NCBI RefSeq assembly: GCF_014845095.1
Contig: NZ_NKUG01000036.1
Location: 1-64,000, forward strand
Length of the DNA stretch: 64,000 bases
Direction of reading: 5' to 3'
DNA from: Methylobacterium bullatum
GTDB lineage: Bacteria > Pseudomonadota > Alphaproteobacteria > Rhizobiales > Beijerinckiaceae
Both the position numbers and the translations under genes were made by a program. Shown piece by piece: positions 17,208-25,566 of this stretch. Every line of letters begins with the position of its first letter. Positions within the stretch are counted from its first letter, which is position 1. A model generated the notes under the pieces. It ran no database searches, was not told where the DNA came from, and saw only the letters and a list, made by a program, of their open reading frames with translations.

Positions 17208-18322
17208 CGGGCGATCTCCTCGGCGACGGCGACGGTCTGGCCCGGCCGGAGGAACTGGATGCCGGCGACGACCACCTCCTCGCCCGGCTCGACACCGCCG
17301 GACAGAGCGATGGTGTTGGGAGAATACCGGTCGATGGTCACGTTGCGCGGGGCGACCTTGCCGCTGCTCGGATCACGCACCCACACGGCGGGGCCGTTCT
17401 CCCAGCGGTAGAGCGAGGACCAGGGCAGGACGATGGCCGTCTGCGGCCTGAACTTGCCGGTGCCGATGACGATGGCCCCGAGGGACATGGCGGCGGGCGT
17501 GTCCTTCAGGCCGACCTTGACCCGCACGGTGCCGGAGGCGGCGTCCACGCTCGGCGAGATCTCCCGCACCGTGCCGACGGTCCGCACCTTCGGGTCCGCC
17601 TGGAGGGTGATCTCCACCTGCTTGCTCTCGGGCGGGGTCGCCAGCACCGCCTCGAACACGTTGAACACCGCGTCGCGCGGCCCGTCCTCGGCCATGGTGA
17701 GAACGGTCTGGCCCGCCTGGACCACCTGGCCCACCTCGAAGCTGCGGCTGAGCACGATGCCGTCCACGCCCGCCTTCAGGTCGGTATAGGAGAACTGCTC
17801 CTGGGCGGTGCCCAGGGCCGCCTTGGCGGATTCCACCGAGGCCTGGGTCGTGCGGAGCTGCTGCTCGGCGTCGTCATAGCTCGGCCGCGTGGTGTATCCG
17901 CTGGAGAGCAGCATCTCCTGGCGCTTGAAATTGACCTTGGCCTGGGTCAGCAGCGCCTCGGCGGAGGTGAGCGCAGCCTGCGCGTTGTTGAGGTTGGCGC
18001 GTTGCTCCTGCGGATCGAGCTTGGCCAGAACCTGGTCGGCGGTGACGTGATCGCCCACTTCCACCAGACGCACGGCGATCTTGCCGTTGTTGCGGAAGGC
18101 CACGTTCACCTGCGACTGGGCCTGGATGTCGCCGGTGAAGACGAGATCGGCCGCGATGGTGCTGCGCTCGGCCTTCGCCGTGCGGACGGTGGCGAGGCTC
18201 TTTTTCGAGGGAGTCGGGCCGGGTTGGCCGGCATCGTCCTTCGCCTGCGCCGGGAAGCAGGCCAGGGCGGCGAAGCCGAGGCAGGCCACCGTCCGGGCGC
18301 CTTGGTACCGTCGAATGGACAT
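17204..18322 (-). CDS. RND efflux periplasmic adaptor (first of two)
   Basis: The protein has 372 residues. An export signal covers about residues 8-27 (ACLGFAALACFPAQAK). The lipoyl halves are VAFRNNGKIAVRLVEVGDHV and LKAGVDGIVLSRSFEVGQVVQAG, on either side of a long alpha-hairpin (ANLNNAQAALTSAEALL to AKAALGTAQEQF), and the beta-barrel follows. The ATG at 18322 gives a sensible signal peptide; the longer frame from 18355 reaches towards the operator. It is first in the pump operon and divergent from the TetR gene across about 100 bases, so it is probably the main TetR target. Confidence 0.9.
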   Translation of the reverse strand: MSIRRYQGARTVACLGFAALACFPAQAKDDAGQPGPTPSKKSLATVRTAKAERSTIAADLVFTGDIQAQSQVNVAFRNNGKIAVRLVEVGDHVTADQVLAKLDPQEQRANLNNAQAALTSAEALLTQAKVNFKRQEMLLSSGYTTRPSYDDAEQQLRTTQASVESAKAALGTAQEQFSYTDLKAGVDGIVLSRSFEVGQVVQAGQTVLTMAEDGPRDAVFNVFEAVLATPPESKQVEITLQADPKVRTVGTVREISPSVDAASGTVRVKVGLKDTPAAMSLGAIVIGTGKFRPQTAIVLPWSSLYRWENGPAVWVRDPSSGKVAPRNVTIDRYSPNTIALSGGVEPGEEVVVAGIQFLRPGQTVAVAEEIAR

Positions 18323-18394
18323 GGTCGGACCAGACACTGTGACCCCATCCCGCAAAAGCTCTATCGAAACGCCTGTCTATCGGTTATCTTACCG

Positions 18395-18408
18395 ACCGTC
18401 CAGACGGT
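18395..18408. promoter_or_regulatory. Palindromic operator for the TetR regulator
   Basis: The site is ACCGTC-CA-GACGGT, a perfect inverted repeat with 6-base arms and a 2-base centre. It lies between the divergent TetR gene (16 bases to its ATG) and the efflux operon (73 bases to its ATG). Its size and place suit a TetR-family repressor controlling both directions. Binding is inferred. Confidence 0.65.
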
Positions 18409-18423
18409 TTTTAGGGTGTGAAC

Positions 18424-19017
18424 ATGGCGAAGCCGCGCACACGGCGGGAGGATCGGCCGAGCGTCATCCTCGATGCGGCCGAGAGCCTGATCCGTCGCGC
18501 GGGCACGCGCACGCTGACCATCGACGCGGTGGCGGCGGAGGCGGGGCTGAGCAAGGGCGGGGTCCTCCACCATTTCTCCTCGAAGGAAGCGCTCATCACG
18601 GCCATGGCCGAGCGCAAGCTGAAGGAGGTCAAGGAGGGCATTGCCAAGCTCGAAGCGGAGCAGGTGCCGGGCCCCTCGGCCCTCCCCCTCGCGCTGATCG
18701 CCCATGCGAGGCAGGTCTATGCGGAGGAAGAGGGGTTCCCGCGGGCCTTCCTCCTGGCCTCGGCGGAGAATCCCGAGGCGTTCGCCGGATTCAACGTGTT
18801 CCTCCGCGAACGGCTCGCCGGCCTCGAGAAGATCGAGACCTGTCCGGGAATCGGTGCGGCTTTGGTTTTCTCGACGCTGGGGCTGCTGATCACCCGGACG
18901 CTGGGCTTCCATTCCATGGAGGGCGCGCAGTTGGAGCGGCTCTTCGACGGTCTCGAAAAGGTGGCACGCTGCGTGACCGAGGGCGAGATCCCGCCGGAAG
19001 CGTGCGGGACGCCCTGA
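18424..19017 (+). CDS. TetR-family transcriptional repressor of the adjacent efflux operon
   Basis: The protein has 197 residues. The N-terminal helix-turn-helix is clear: VILDAAESLIRRAGTRTLTIDAVAAEAGLSKGGVLHHFSSKEALITAM. The C-terminal half resembles the TetR_C domain with a TLGLLITRTLGF helix and should bind a ligand. A GTG at 18418 is an alternative start two codons upstream. It is divergent from the two-adaptor RND operon, with a perfect palindrome between them. The likely role is repression of the pump until a substrate is bound. Confidence 0.92.
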   Translation: MAKPRTRREDRPSVILDAAESLIRRAGTRTLTIDAVAAEAGLSKGGVLHHFSSKEALITAMAERKLKEVKEGIAKLEAEQVPGPSALPLALIAHARQVYAEEEGFPRAFLLASAENPEAFAGFNVFLRERLAGLEKIETCPGIGAALVFSTLGLLITRTLGFHSMEGAQLERLFDGLEKVARCVTEGEIPPEACGTP

Positions 19018-19023
19018 GCGGCT

Positions 19024-19923
19024 TCACGCGAGGGCGGCCAGGGCCTGGAACACGATGGCATGGCGGGCGGCCAGGGCATCGATATCGGTGGCGTAGCCGC
19101 CGCCGATCACCGCCACGAGGGGAATGCGGCGCCGGCGCGCTTCTCCCACGACGAAGCGATCCCGTGCGGCGAGGCCCGCATCGGTGAGGGCCAGGCGCCC
19201 AAGCCTGTCGTCCACGTGCGGATCGACCCCGGCATTGTAGAATACGATGTCCGGCGAGAGCCCGTCGAGGAGGCCCGGCAGATGCGCGCCGAGGACGGCG
19301 GCGTAGGCCGCGTCGTCGACGCCGTCGACGAGGCCCACATCGAGGTCGCCGGGGATCTTGCGTGTCGGATAGTTCTTCTCGGCGTGGATCGAGAAGGTGA
19401 ACAGGTCCGGCGAGCCGGCGAGACAATCGGCGGTGCCGTCGCCCTGGTGCACGTCGCAATCGACCACCAGCGCCCGGCGGATCGTGCCCTCGTCCTGGAG
19501 CGCCAGGGCGGCGACCGCGACGTCGTTGAACACGCAGAAGCCCGCGCCGGTCTCCCGCCGCGCATGGTGGCTGCCGCCGGCGGCGCTGCCGGCGAGGCCA
19601 TGGACCAGCGCGAGCCGCGCTGCCGCGAGGGTGCCGCCCGCGGAGGCACAGGAGCGGGCGACGACGCTCTCGTCCACCGGAAGGCCGATCTCGCGCTCGA
19701 TCTCCCGCGAGACCAAACAGGAGAGGACCGCATCGACGTAATTCGAGCGGTGCGCGCGGTTCAGCAGGGCCGCATCGGCGGGCTCCGGCCTGACGAAACC
19801 GGAAGGGGCGAGGCCGAGCGCCGCCAGCGTTTCGGCGAGGCGACCGTATTTCCGCATCGGGAACCGGTGCCCGTCCGGCAGGACGGCCTGATAGGCGGGG
19901 TGGACGACGATGGATGGAATCAT
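19024..19923 (-). CDS. Histone-deacetylase-family amidohydrolase
   Basis: The protein has 299 residues, typical for the compact bacterial HDAC-like family. The metal and catalytic residues are in GGSHHARRETGAGFCVFND (the paired histidines) and VVDCDVHQGDGTADCL (zinc ligands Asp and His), with a later NAGVDPHVDDRLGRLALTD carrying the third ligand Asp and IGGGYATDID near the C-terminus. Characterised relatives remove acetyl groups from polyamines or proteins; the substrate is not determined. The ATG at 19923 begins directly at the family N-terminus (IPSIVVHPAY), so the seven-residue extension was dropped. It converges with the TetR gene with 6 bases between. Confidence 0.9.
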   Translation of the reverse strand: MIPSIVVHPAYQAVLPDGHRFPMRKYGRLAETLAALGLAPSGFVRPEPADAALLNRAHRSNYVDAVLSCLVSREIEREIGLPVDESVVARSCASAGGTLAAARLALVHGLAGSAAGGSHHARRETGAGFCVFNDVAVAALALQDEGTIRRALVVDCDVHQGDGTADCLAGSPDLFTFSIHAEKNYPTRKIPGDLDVGLVDGVDDAAYAAVLGAHLPGLLDGLSPDIVFYNAGVDPHVDDRLGRLALTDAGLAARDRFVVGEARRRRIPLVAVIGGGYATDIDALAARHAIVFQALAALA

Positions 19924-20086
19924 GTCGCGTCGGCGATCTGCCACGTCTCGGTCACACCGGCCCCTTCCCTTCGACGAGGAGCCGATCGACTCCGCATTGC
20001 TGTCATACGACTGAAACAGCCTGCCTGTTACGGCCTCGGGCAGGGGCTGGTTCCGTCAGGCGGCGGATGCCCGGAGGGAGCACGGC

Positions 20087-21247
20087 ATGATCGGCAGCAT
20101 CGAGACCGGCGCGATCGTCGCGCTCTCGCTCTGTGCCGCGCTGACCCTGGTCAATTGTCTCAGCATCGCCATCGCCGCATGGCGCATCGGCCGCAACCGC
20201 GGCACGCCGAGCTTTCCCAGCGCCGCGCCGATCTCCCTCGTACGCCCGGTCTGCGGCCTCGAAGCGTTCAGTGAGGAGATGCTCGAGCGCGGCTTCCATC
20301 TCGCCCATCCGGATTACGAGCTGATCTTCTGCGTCGCCGACGGGCGCGATCCCATCGTCCCTCTGCTGCATCGCCTGATGGCGGCCCATCCGGCGGTGCC
20401 GGCTCGGCTCATCGTCGGCGACGAGCGGATCAGCGACAATCCCAAACTCAACAATTGCGTGCGCGGCTGGGAGGCGGCCCGCCACGACTGGGTGGTGCTC
20501 GCCGATTCCAACGTCCTGATGCCGCCGGACTACCTGCAGCGGCTGCAGGCCTCGTGGCGGCCGGATACGGGCCTCGTCTGCTCGACGCCCATCGGCGCAC
20601 GGCCGCATGGTTTCTTCGCCGAACTGGAATGCGCCTTCCTCAATACGCTCCAGGCGCGTTGGCAATATACCGGCGAGAGTCTCGGCCTCGGCTTCGCGCA
20701 GGGCAAGAGCATGCTCTGGCACAAGCCGTTCCTCGACGGGCGGGGCGGCATCCGGGCGCTCGCCGCCGAGATCGCCGAGGATGCGGCGGCGACCAAGCTC
20801 GTGCGCGCGGCGGGCAAGCAAGTGCATCTCGTGGCCGCGCCCTTCGACCAGCCCCTCGGATTCCGGACGTTTCGTGAGGTCTGGTCGCGGCAGGTGCGCT
20901 GGGCGCGCCTGCGCCGGGTCACCTTCCCGCATTTCTTCGCGCCCGAGATCGGCTCGGGCGCGGTGCTTCCCTTCGCCATCGCGGCTCTCGCGGTCCCGGA
21001 CGCTCCGGTCATGATCGGCGTCGTCGCCATGGCCATGCTCTGGTACGGGGCCGAGTATACGCTCGCCGCCCGCGCCGGGTGGCACCGCTCTCCCCGGCTC
21101 CTCCTCGCCTTCCTCCTGCGCGACGCGATCCTCCCCGTCATGTGGGCGAGCGCCTGGATGCAGAGCGCCATCGTCTGGCGCGGTAACGCCATGGACATCC
21201 GCCCCAAGGAGACGCCCCGCCTGCGCACCCGCGCCACGGCGGCGTGA
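20087..21247 (+). CDS. Ceramide glucosyltransferase-like GT21 glycosyltransferase
   Basis: The protein has 386 residues. An N-terminal membrane helix (AIVALSLCAALTLVNCLSIA) precedes the catalytic domain. GT21 motifs are visible: SLVRPVCGLE, FCVADGRDPIV (first Asp), VVLADSNVLMPPDYL (second Asp), EIAEDAAATKLV (third Asp) and SRQVRWARLRR, the (Q/R)xxRW motif. C-terminal hydrophobic segments follow. GT21 enzymes transfer a sugar, usually glucose, from a nucleotide sugar to ceramide or a related lipid. Some alphaproteobacteria make glucosylceramide-like lipids; a hopanoid-linked homologue (HpnI) is the main alternative. No sphingolipid or hopanoid gene is next to it. Confidence 0.8.
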   Translation: MIGSIETGAIVALSLCAALTLVNCLSIAIAAWRIGRNRGTPSFPSAAPISLVRPVCGLEAFSEEMLERGFHLAHPDYELIFCVADGRDPIVPLLHRLMAAHPAVPARLIVGDERISDNPKLNNCVRGWEAARHDWVVLADSNVLMPPDYLQRLQASWRPDTGLVCSTPIGARPHGFFAELECAFLNTLQARWQYTGESLGLGFAQGKSMLWHKPFLDGRGGIRALAAEIAEDAAATKLVRAAGKQVHLVAAPFDQPLGFRTFREVWSRQVRWARLRRVTFPHFFAPEIGSGAVLPFAIAALAVPDAPVMIGVVAMAMLWYGAEYTLAARAGWHRSPRLLLAFLLRDAILPVMWASAWMQSAIVWRGNAMDIRPKETPRLRTRATAA

Positions 21248-21343
21248 GGCCGGATACGGGCTTCGCACGCCCTATTTCTCTTGCGGCAAAACTCTTGCTT
21301 GGCCATTCCCGACGGCAGCCTTCGCCGATGACGGGAACCCACC

Positions 21344-22720
21344 ATGCAAAGCGAATCCACCGGCCTGCATAAGGGCCTGAACGCCTTCCATCTCTGGGGC
21401 ATCGCCGTCGGCCTCGTGATCTCGGGCGAGTATTTCGGCTGGAGCTATGGCTGGGCCAGCGCCGGAACGCTCGGCTTCCTGGTGACCACGACCTTCATCG
21501 CGGCAATGTACGTCGCCTTCATCTTCAGCTTCACCGAGCTCACCACGGCCATTCCGCAGGCCGGCGGCCCCTTCGCCTATAGCCGGCGCGCCTTCGGGCC
21601 CATCGGCGGCTGCATCGCGGGCTACGCGACGTTGATCGAGTTCGTCTTCGCGCCCCCCGCCATCGCGCTCGCCATCGGGGCCTATCTCAACGTCCAGTTT
21701 CCGGGCCTCGACCCGAAACATGCGGCGCTCGGCGCCTACCTGATCTTCATGACCCTCAACATCGTCGGCGTGCAGATCGCCGCCACGTTCGAGCTGTTCG
21801 TGACCATCCTGGCGGTGGCCGAATTGCTGGTCTTCATGGGCGTCGTCGCCCCGGCCTTCAGCTTCTCCAATTTCGCCGCCCATGGCTGGGCCGGTGAATC
21901 CACATTCAGCCTCGCCGCAATCGGCGGCATGTTCGCGGCCATTCCCTTCGCCATCTGGTTCTTCCTCGCCATCGAGGGCGTCGCCATGGCGGCGGAAGAG
22001 GCCAAGGACCCCAAGCGCACGATCCCCATCGCCTATATCACCGGCGTCCTGACACTCACCGTCCTCGCCTTCGGCGTGATGATCTTCGCCGGCGGCTCGG
22101 GTGACTGGCGCACCCTGAGCAACCTCAACGACCCGCTGCCCCAGGCCATGAAGACGGTGGTGGGCGAGTCGAGCGGCTGGCTGCACATGCTGGTCTGGCT
22201 CGGCCTGTTCGGCCTCGTGGCGTCGTTCCACGGCATCATCATGGGCTATTCGCGCCAGATCTTCGCCCTCGGTCGCGCCGGCTACCTCCCCGGGTTCCTG
22301 GCCAAGGTGCACCCCCGCTTCCAGACCCCCCACGTGGCGACCGTGGCCGGCGGCCTCGTCGGCATCGCCGCCATCTACAGCGACAACCTCATCGAGATCG
22401 CGGGCCAGTCCCTCACCGCGAGCATCGTCACCATGGCGGTGTTCGGCGCGCTGGTGATGTACGGGATGAGCATGGCGGCCCTGTTCAAGCTGCGCCGCAG
22501 CGAGCCCGACCTCGCCCGTCCCTACCGAGCGCCGTTCTTCCCCGTCGCCCCCGCCTTCGCCCTGGCCATGGCCGGCATCTGCTTCATCGCCCTGGTCGTC
22601 TTCAACCCGATGATCTTCGCGATCTTCCTGGCCGTGATGGTGGTCGCGGTCGCCGCCTCGCACTTCCTGGCAAAGCCGGTGGAGACCGCTCCCGCCGCGA
22701 CGCTCGATCCGGTCATCTGA
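21344..22720 (+). CDS. APC-superfamily permease, ethanolamine-permease type
   Basis: The protein has 458 residues with about twelve hydrophobic helices. The start LNAFHLWGIAVGLVISGEYFGWSYGW is characteristic of the ethanolamine permease group, followed by AIPQAGGPFAYSRRAFGP. A helix containing FAIWFFLAIEGVAMAAEEAKDPKRTIP is the APC signature. Known relatives import ethanolamine or amino acids with protons. No eut genes (ammonia-lyase or aldehyde dehydrogenase) are nearby, so the substrate is an inference. A large palindromic repeat follows the stop codon. Confidence 0.82.
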   Translation: MQSESTGLHKGLNAFHLWGIAVGLVISGEYFGWSYGWASAGTLGFLVTTTFIAAMYVAFIFSFTELTTAIPQAGGPFAYSRRAFGPIGGCIAGYATLIEFVFAPPAIALAIGAYLNVQFPGLDPKHAALGAYLIFMTLNIVGVQIAATFELFVTILAVAELLVFMGVVAPAFSFSNFAAHGWAGESTFSLAAIGGMFAAIPFAIWFFLAIEGVAMAAEEAKDPKRTIPIAYITGVLTLTVLAFGVMIFAGGSGDWRTLSNLNDPLPQAMKTVVGESSGWLHMLVWLGLFGLVASFHGIIMGYSRQIFALGRAGYLPGFLAKVHPRFQTPHVATVAGGLVGIAAIYSDNLIEIAGQSLTASIVTMAVFGALVMYGMSMAALFKLRRSEPDLARPYRAPFFPVAPAFALAMAGICFIALVVFNPMIFAIFLAVMVVAVAASHFLAKPVETAPAATLDPVI

Positions 22721-22752
22721 GGAGCTAATTGAGACGTTTCTCCAATGCTTTA

Positions 22753-22866
22753 CCTCATCCTGAGGTGCCGCGCAGCGGCCTCGAAGGAGCCTTCCAGGGA
22801 TCGCTTTGGTTTCTGGAGGGCTCCTTCGAGGCCCTTTGCTCCAGCAAAGGGCACCTCAGGATGAGG
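22753..22866. repeat. 114-bp nested palindromic intergenic repeat, complete copy
   Basis: The ends are exact 16-base inverted repeats (CCTCATCCTGAGGTGC and its complement). Inside are a second inverted pair (CCTCGAAGGAGCC against GGCTCCTTCGAGG) and two small hairpins (GCCGC-GCA-GCGGC; CCCTTTGCT-CC-AGCAAAGGG). Transcribed, it would form a branched cruciform-like structure. The same 114-base length and design recur at 32001-32114. No transposase is present, so it is a REP/BIME-like or MITE-like element. Confidence 0.92.
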
Positions 22867-22995
22867 CGGTCTGCTTGGACGATCGCCTTTGGCGGATGAT
22901 CGACGTCGACATGAGTATTCGCTGAGAAATCCAATCAAGCAGGATCTGAGGGCATAGGGCTCGCATCGATCCCCTCTCTTGGCCATAAGGCGGCG

Positions 22996-23694
22996 ATGAA
23001 GATTGGAATCATCGAGGCGGGCGCACCGCCCGCCCGCCTGGCCGAGACCTACCCGTCCTACGGCCGCATGGTGGAGAGGCTCCTCGGCGACCCTGCCGAG
23101 GTGACCACCTTCCCGGTGGCGGAGGGGCGGTTTCCCACCTCTCCCGAGGCGTTCGATGCGTTCGTCGTGACGGGATCGGCGGCGGGCGTCTATGACGACC
23201 TGCCGTGGATCGCGCCGCTCAAGAGCTTCCTGCGCGACCTCGACGGGCGCGCCAAGCTAGTCGGGCTCTGCTTCGGACACCAGATCCTGGCGGCGGCCTT
23301 CGGCGGCACGGTGGAGAAATCGGCCAAGGGCTGGGGCATCGGCCTCCACACCTATGACCTGTTCGAACGCGCGGACTGGATGGACGAGGCGACCCGCGTC
23401 TCGGTCCCGGCGATCCATCAGGATCAGGTCGTCGTTCCTCCGGCGGATGCCCGCATCCTCGGCGGCAACGCCTTCACGCCCTACGGCATCCTGTCCTACC
23501 CGCAACGCCGGGCGATCTCGTTCCAGGTCCATCCGGAATTCGAGACCGATTACGCCACGGATCTGATTGCCGGGCACCGGCCCGCTCTGCCCCACGACGA
23601 GGCGTTTCAGGCAGCCGCCGTCGCCTCGCTGCGCGGCGAGAGCGATGCTGCTCGCGTCGGCGGCTGGATCCGCCGTTTCCTGCAATCGAGATAG
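22996..23694 (+). CDS. Class I glutamine amidotransferase domain protein
   Basis: The protein has 232 residues, a stand-alone glutaminase-like domain. The nucleophile elbow is KLVGLCFGHQILAAAFGG with the catalytic cysteine, and the histidine and glutamate of the triad lie in ISFQVHPEF. The segment VTGSAAGVYDDLPWI matches the GMP-synthase-like stand-alone group. Such proteins usually transfer ammonia, or act on gamma-glutamyl bonds, within unknown pathways. No acceptor-domain partner is next to it. Confidence 0.85.
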   Translation: MKIGIIEAGAPPARLAETYPSYGRMVERLLGDPAEVTTFPVAEGRFPTSPEAFDAFVVTGSAAGVYDDLPWIAPLKSFLRDLDGRAKLVGLCFGHQILAAAFGGTVEKSAKGWGIGLHTYDLFERADWMDEATRVSVPAIHQDQVVVPPADARILGGNAFTPYGILSYPQRRAISFQVHPEFETDYATDLIAGHRPALPHDEAFQAAAVASLRGESDAARVGGWIRRFLQSR

Positions 23695-23737
23695 GGTTTG
23701 CCCGCCTCTGGCTCACGGGCCGCGTCGCAGGGGCGAT

Positions 23738-23824
23738 TGGTGCGGGCGGTCGGAATCGAACCGACACTCTGTCACCAGAACCGGATTTTGAGTCCGGCGC
23801 GTCTACCAGTTCCACCACGCCCGC
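23738..23824 (-). tRNA. tRNA-Leu (anticodon CAA)
   Basis: On the minus strand a 7-bp acceptor stem pairs GCGGGCG with CGCCCGC, and CCA is encoded at the 3' end. The anticodon loop reads CTCAAAA between the stem arms CCGGA and TCCGG, giving anticodon CAA for UUG leucine codons. A long variable arm (TTCTGGTGACAGAGT region) marks it as a class II tRNA, and the T-loop GGTTCGATTCC is intact. Length is 87 bases. It lies alone between the amidotransferase and YqaA genes. Confidence 0.96.
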
Positions 23825-23967
23825 AACATCCGCCTCATGGCACAGGTTCGCCCGGACGGCCAGAGGGGTTTTGCGGGGAAACCTCGCCGCTACGGTTCCG
23901 GCTCGCAAGTCCGGCCAGGTTGTGCTCAAAGGGCCTCGCGCCCTCCCCTTTCGGATAGAAGCCCTTC

Positions 23968-24549
23968 ATGATCCGCCGCCTCTACGAGTGGATACTCGCG
24001 CTCGCGGGCAAGCCGTCGGCCCCCTACGCACTCGGTGCGGTGGCGTTCGCGGAGAGCTCGTTCTTTCCGGTCCCGCCCGACGTGATGCTGGTGCCGATGG
24101 CGGTGAGCCGGCCCGACAAGGTCTGGTTCTACGCGACGATCACCACCCTGTCCTCGGTGGCCGGCGGGCTGCTCGGCTACGCCATCGGCGCCCTGCTCTA
24201 CGATTCCATCGGGGTCTGGCTGTTCTCGCTCTATGGGCTGAACGAGAAGGCGGCGAGCTTCCAAGCCTCCTACGCCCAGTACGGGCATTGGGTGATCCTG
24301 CTGAAGGGGCTCACGCCGATCCCGTTCAAGCTGGTGACGATCACCTCGGGCTTCGCCCATTACGACCTGTTCTGGTTCGTCCTGCTCTCGCTCATCACCC
24401 GCGGGGCGCGCTTCTTCCTGCTCGCTGGGCTTCTGAAGCGCTACGGCGTATCCATTCGCGCCGTCCTCGACCGGCATCTGAATGTCGTCGCGGCCATCAC
24501 GGTGGCCGTCGTCATCCTCGGCTTCGTCCTGTTCAAGGTGCTGCTGTGA
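23968..24549 (+). CDS. YqaA/DedA-family membrane protein
   Basis: The protein has 193 residues with four or five hydrophobic segments. The DedA-family core is present: FAESSFFPVPPDVMLVPMA near the N-terminus and LKGLTPIPFKLVTITSGFAHY later, followed by a membrane-facing arginine segment (LITRGARFFLL). DedA proteins are inner-membrane carriers linked to lipid flipping, membrane integrity and pH homeostasis. The start of dsbB overlaps the stop as GTGA, so the two genes are translationally coupled. Both proteins act at the inner membrane. Confidence 0.87.
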   Translation: MIRRLYEWILALAGKPSAPYALGAVAFAESSFFPVPPDVMLVPMAVSRPDKVWFYATITTLSSVAGGLLGYAIGALLYDSIGVWLFSLYGLNEKAASFQASYAQYGHWVILLKGLTPIPFKLVTITSGFAHYDLFWFVLLSLITRGARFFLLAGLLKRYGVSIRAVLDRHLNVVAAITVAVVILGFVLFKVLL

Positions 24550-25037
24550 TCGATTACTCCACCCTTCTCCGTCTTCGCCGGGCTGCGCTGGCGGTCCTGA
24601 TCGGCTCCGCACTGGCGATCGCGGGCGCCTTCTATTTTCAGTGGGTCCTCGGCTACGTGCCGTGCAAGCTCTGCCTGACGGAGCGCCTACCCTATTACGC
24701 GGCGATCCCGCTGGCCCTCCTGGCCCTGTTCACGCCCGAGCGCCTGACCCGGCTGATCCTCGGGATCGCCGCCCTCGGGCTGCTCTACGGGGCCGGCCTC
24801 AGCGTCTATCACGCGGGCGCCGAATGGGCGTTCTGGGCCGGCCCGTCCGATTGCGGCGGCGGCAGCGGCGCCAATCCCAGCGATGTGGGCGACTTCCTCG
24901 ATACCCTGAAGGCGACGCGGGTCGCCGATTGCTCCACCGCCGCCTGGCGTTTCCTCGGCATCTCGCTGGCCGGCTGGAATGCGGCGATCACCTTCGCCCT
25001 GGCCTCCATCGCCGGGACGGCGGCCCTCAAGCGGTGA
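24546..25037 (+). CDS. dsbB: Disulfide bond formation protein DsbB
   Basis: The protein has 163 residues with four predicted membrane helices. The first redox pair is in VPCKLCLTERLPYY, beside a quinone-binding-type arginine. The second cysteines lie in the periplasmic loop, one in PSDCGGGSG and one in VADCSTAAWRFLGIS, the usual DsbB C-terminal motif. DsbB reoxidises DsbA and passes electrons to quinone. The start is a GTG at 24546 inside the stop of the yqaA-like gene. No dsbA lies in the window. Confidence 0.9.
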   Translation: MIDYSTLLRLRRAALAVLIGSALAIAGAFYFQWVLGYVPCKLCLTERLPYYAAIPLALLALFTPERLTRLILGIAALGLLYGAGLSVYHAGAEWAFWAGPSDCGGGSGANPSDVGDFLDTLKATRVADCSTAAWRFLGISLAGWNAAITFALASIAGTAALKR

Positions 25038-25055
25038 CGAGACGGGGCCGACCTC

Positions 25056-25541
25056 TCAGTTGAGGTCGCCCGGCAGTGCGGGGAGCGGCGCCACGTCGAT
25101 TCCCTCCTCCACCAGCGCGCGCGCCTCGGCGGGACTCGCTTCACCGTAGATCGGCCGGGACTCGGCCTCGCCGTAATGCATGCGGCGGGCTTCCTCGGGG
25201 AAACGGGGGCCGACATTGTCGGCCGTCCGGGTCACATGCTCGCGCATGGCACGCATCAGGGCGCGCAACTGCCGCTCCGGCTCGGCCATCACCGGCACGT
25301 CCGCCGAAGGCACGGCAACGGACGCGCTCGCAGGAGGTTCGACAGTCGAGCGGCTTCGGTCAGGCGACAATGCGACGGTCTTTGCCAGCGCTGGCGCCAT
25401 CATGGCCTTCGCGACCTTGGTCGAGCCGCAGGCCAGACAGGCCACGAGACCGTCCGCCGCCTGAGCGTCGTAGGAATCGCTCGAGCGAAACCAGCCCTCG
25501 AAATCGTGTCCGTTCTCGCAGACGAGCGTGTAGCGGATCAT
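25056..25541 (-). CDS. DUF1178 family protein
   Basis: The protein has 161 residues. The start MIRYTLVCENGHDFEGWF and the later CLACGSTKVAKAMMAP form a four-element Cys/His group resembling a zinc ribbon, the hallmark of DUF1178. The C-terminus contains HVTRTADNVGPRFPEEARRMHYGE and RPIYGEASPAEARALVEEGI, also characteristic. Function is unknown. It follows the nitrilase-like gene at 25 bases on the same strand, and the pairing with a nitrilase and glutaredoxin is common in alphaproteobacteria as far as I recall. Confidence 0.9.
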   Translation of the reverse strand: MIRYTLVCENGHDFEGWFRSSDSYDAQAADGLVACLACGSTKVAKAMMAPALAKTVALSPDRSRSTVEPPASASVAVPSADVPVMAEPERQLRALMRAMREHVTRTADNVGPRFPEEARRMHYGEAESRPIYGEASPAEARALVEEGIDVAPLPALPGDLN

Positions 25542-25566
25542 GGGCGGGATCGGACCGGACGCATGC

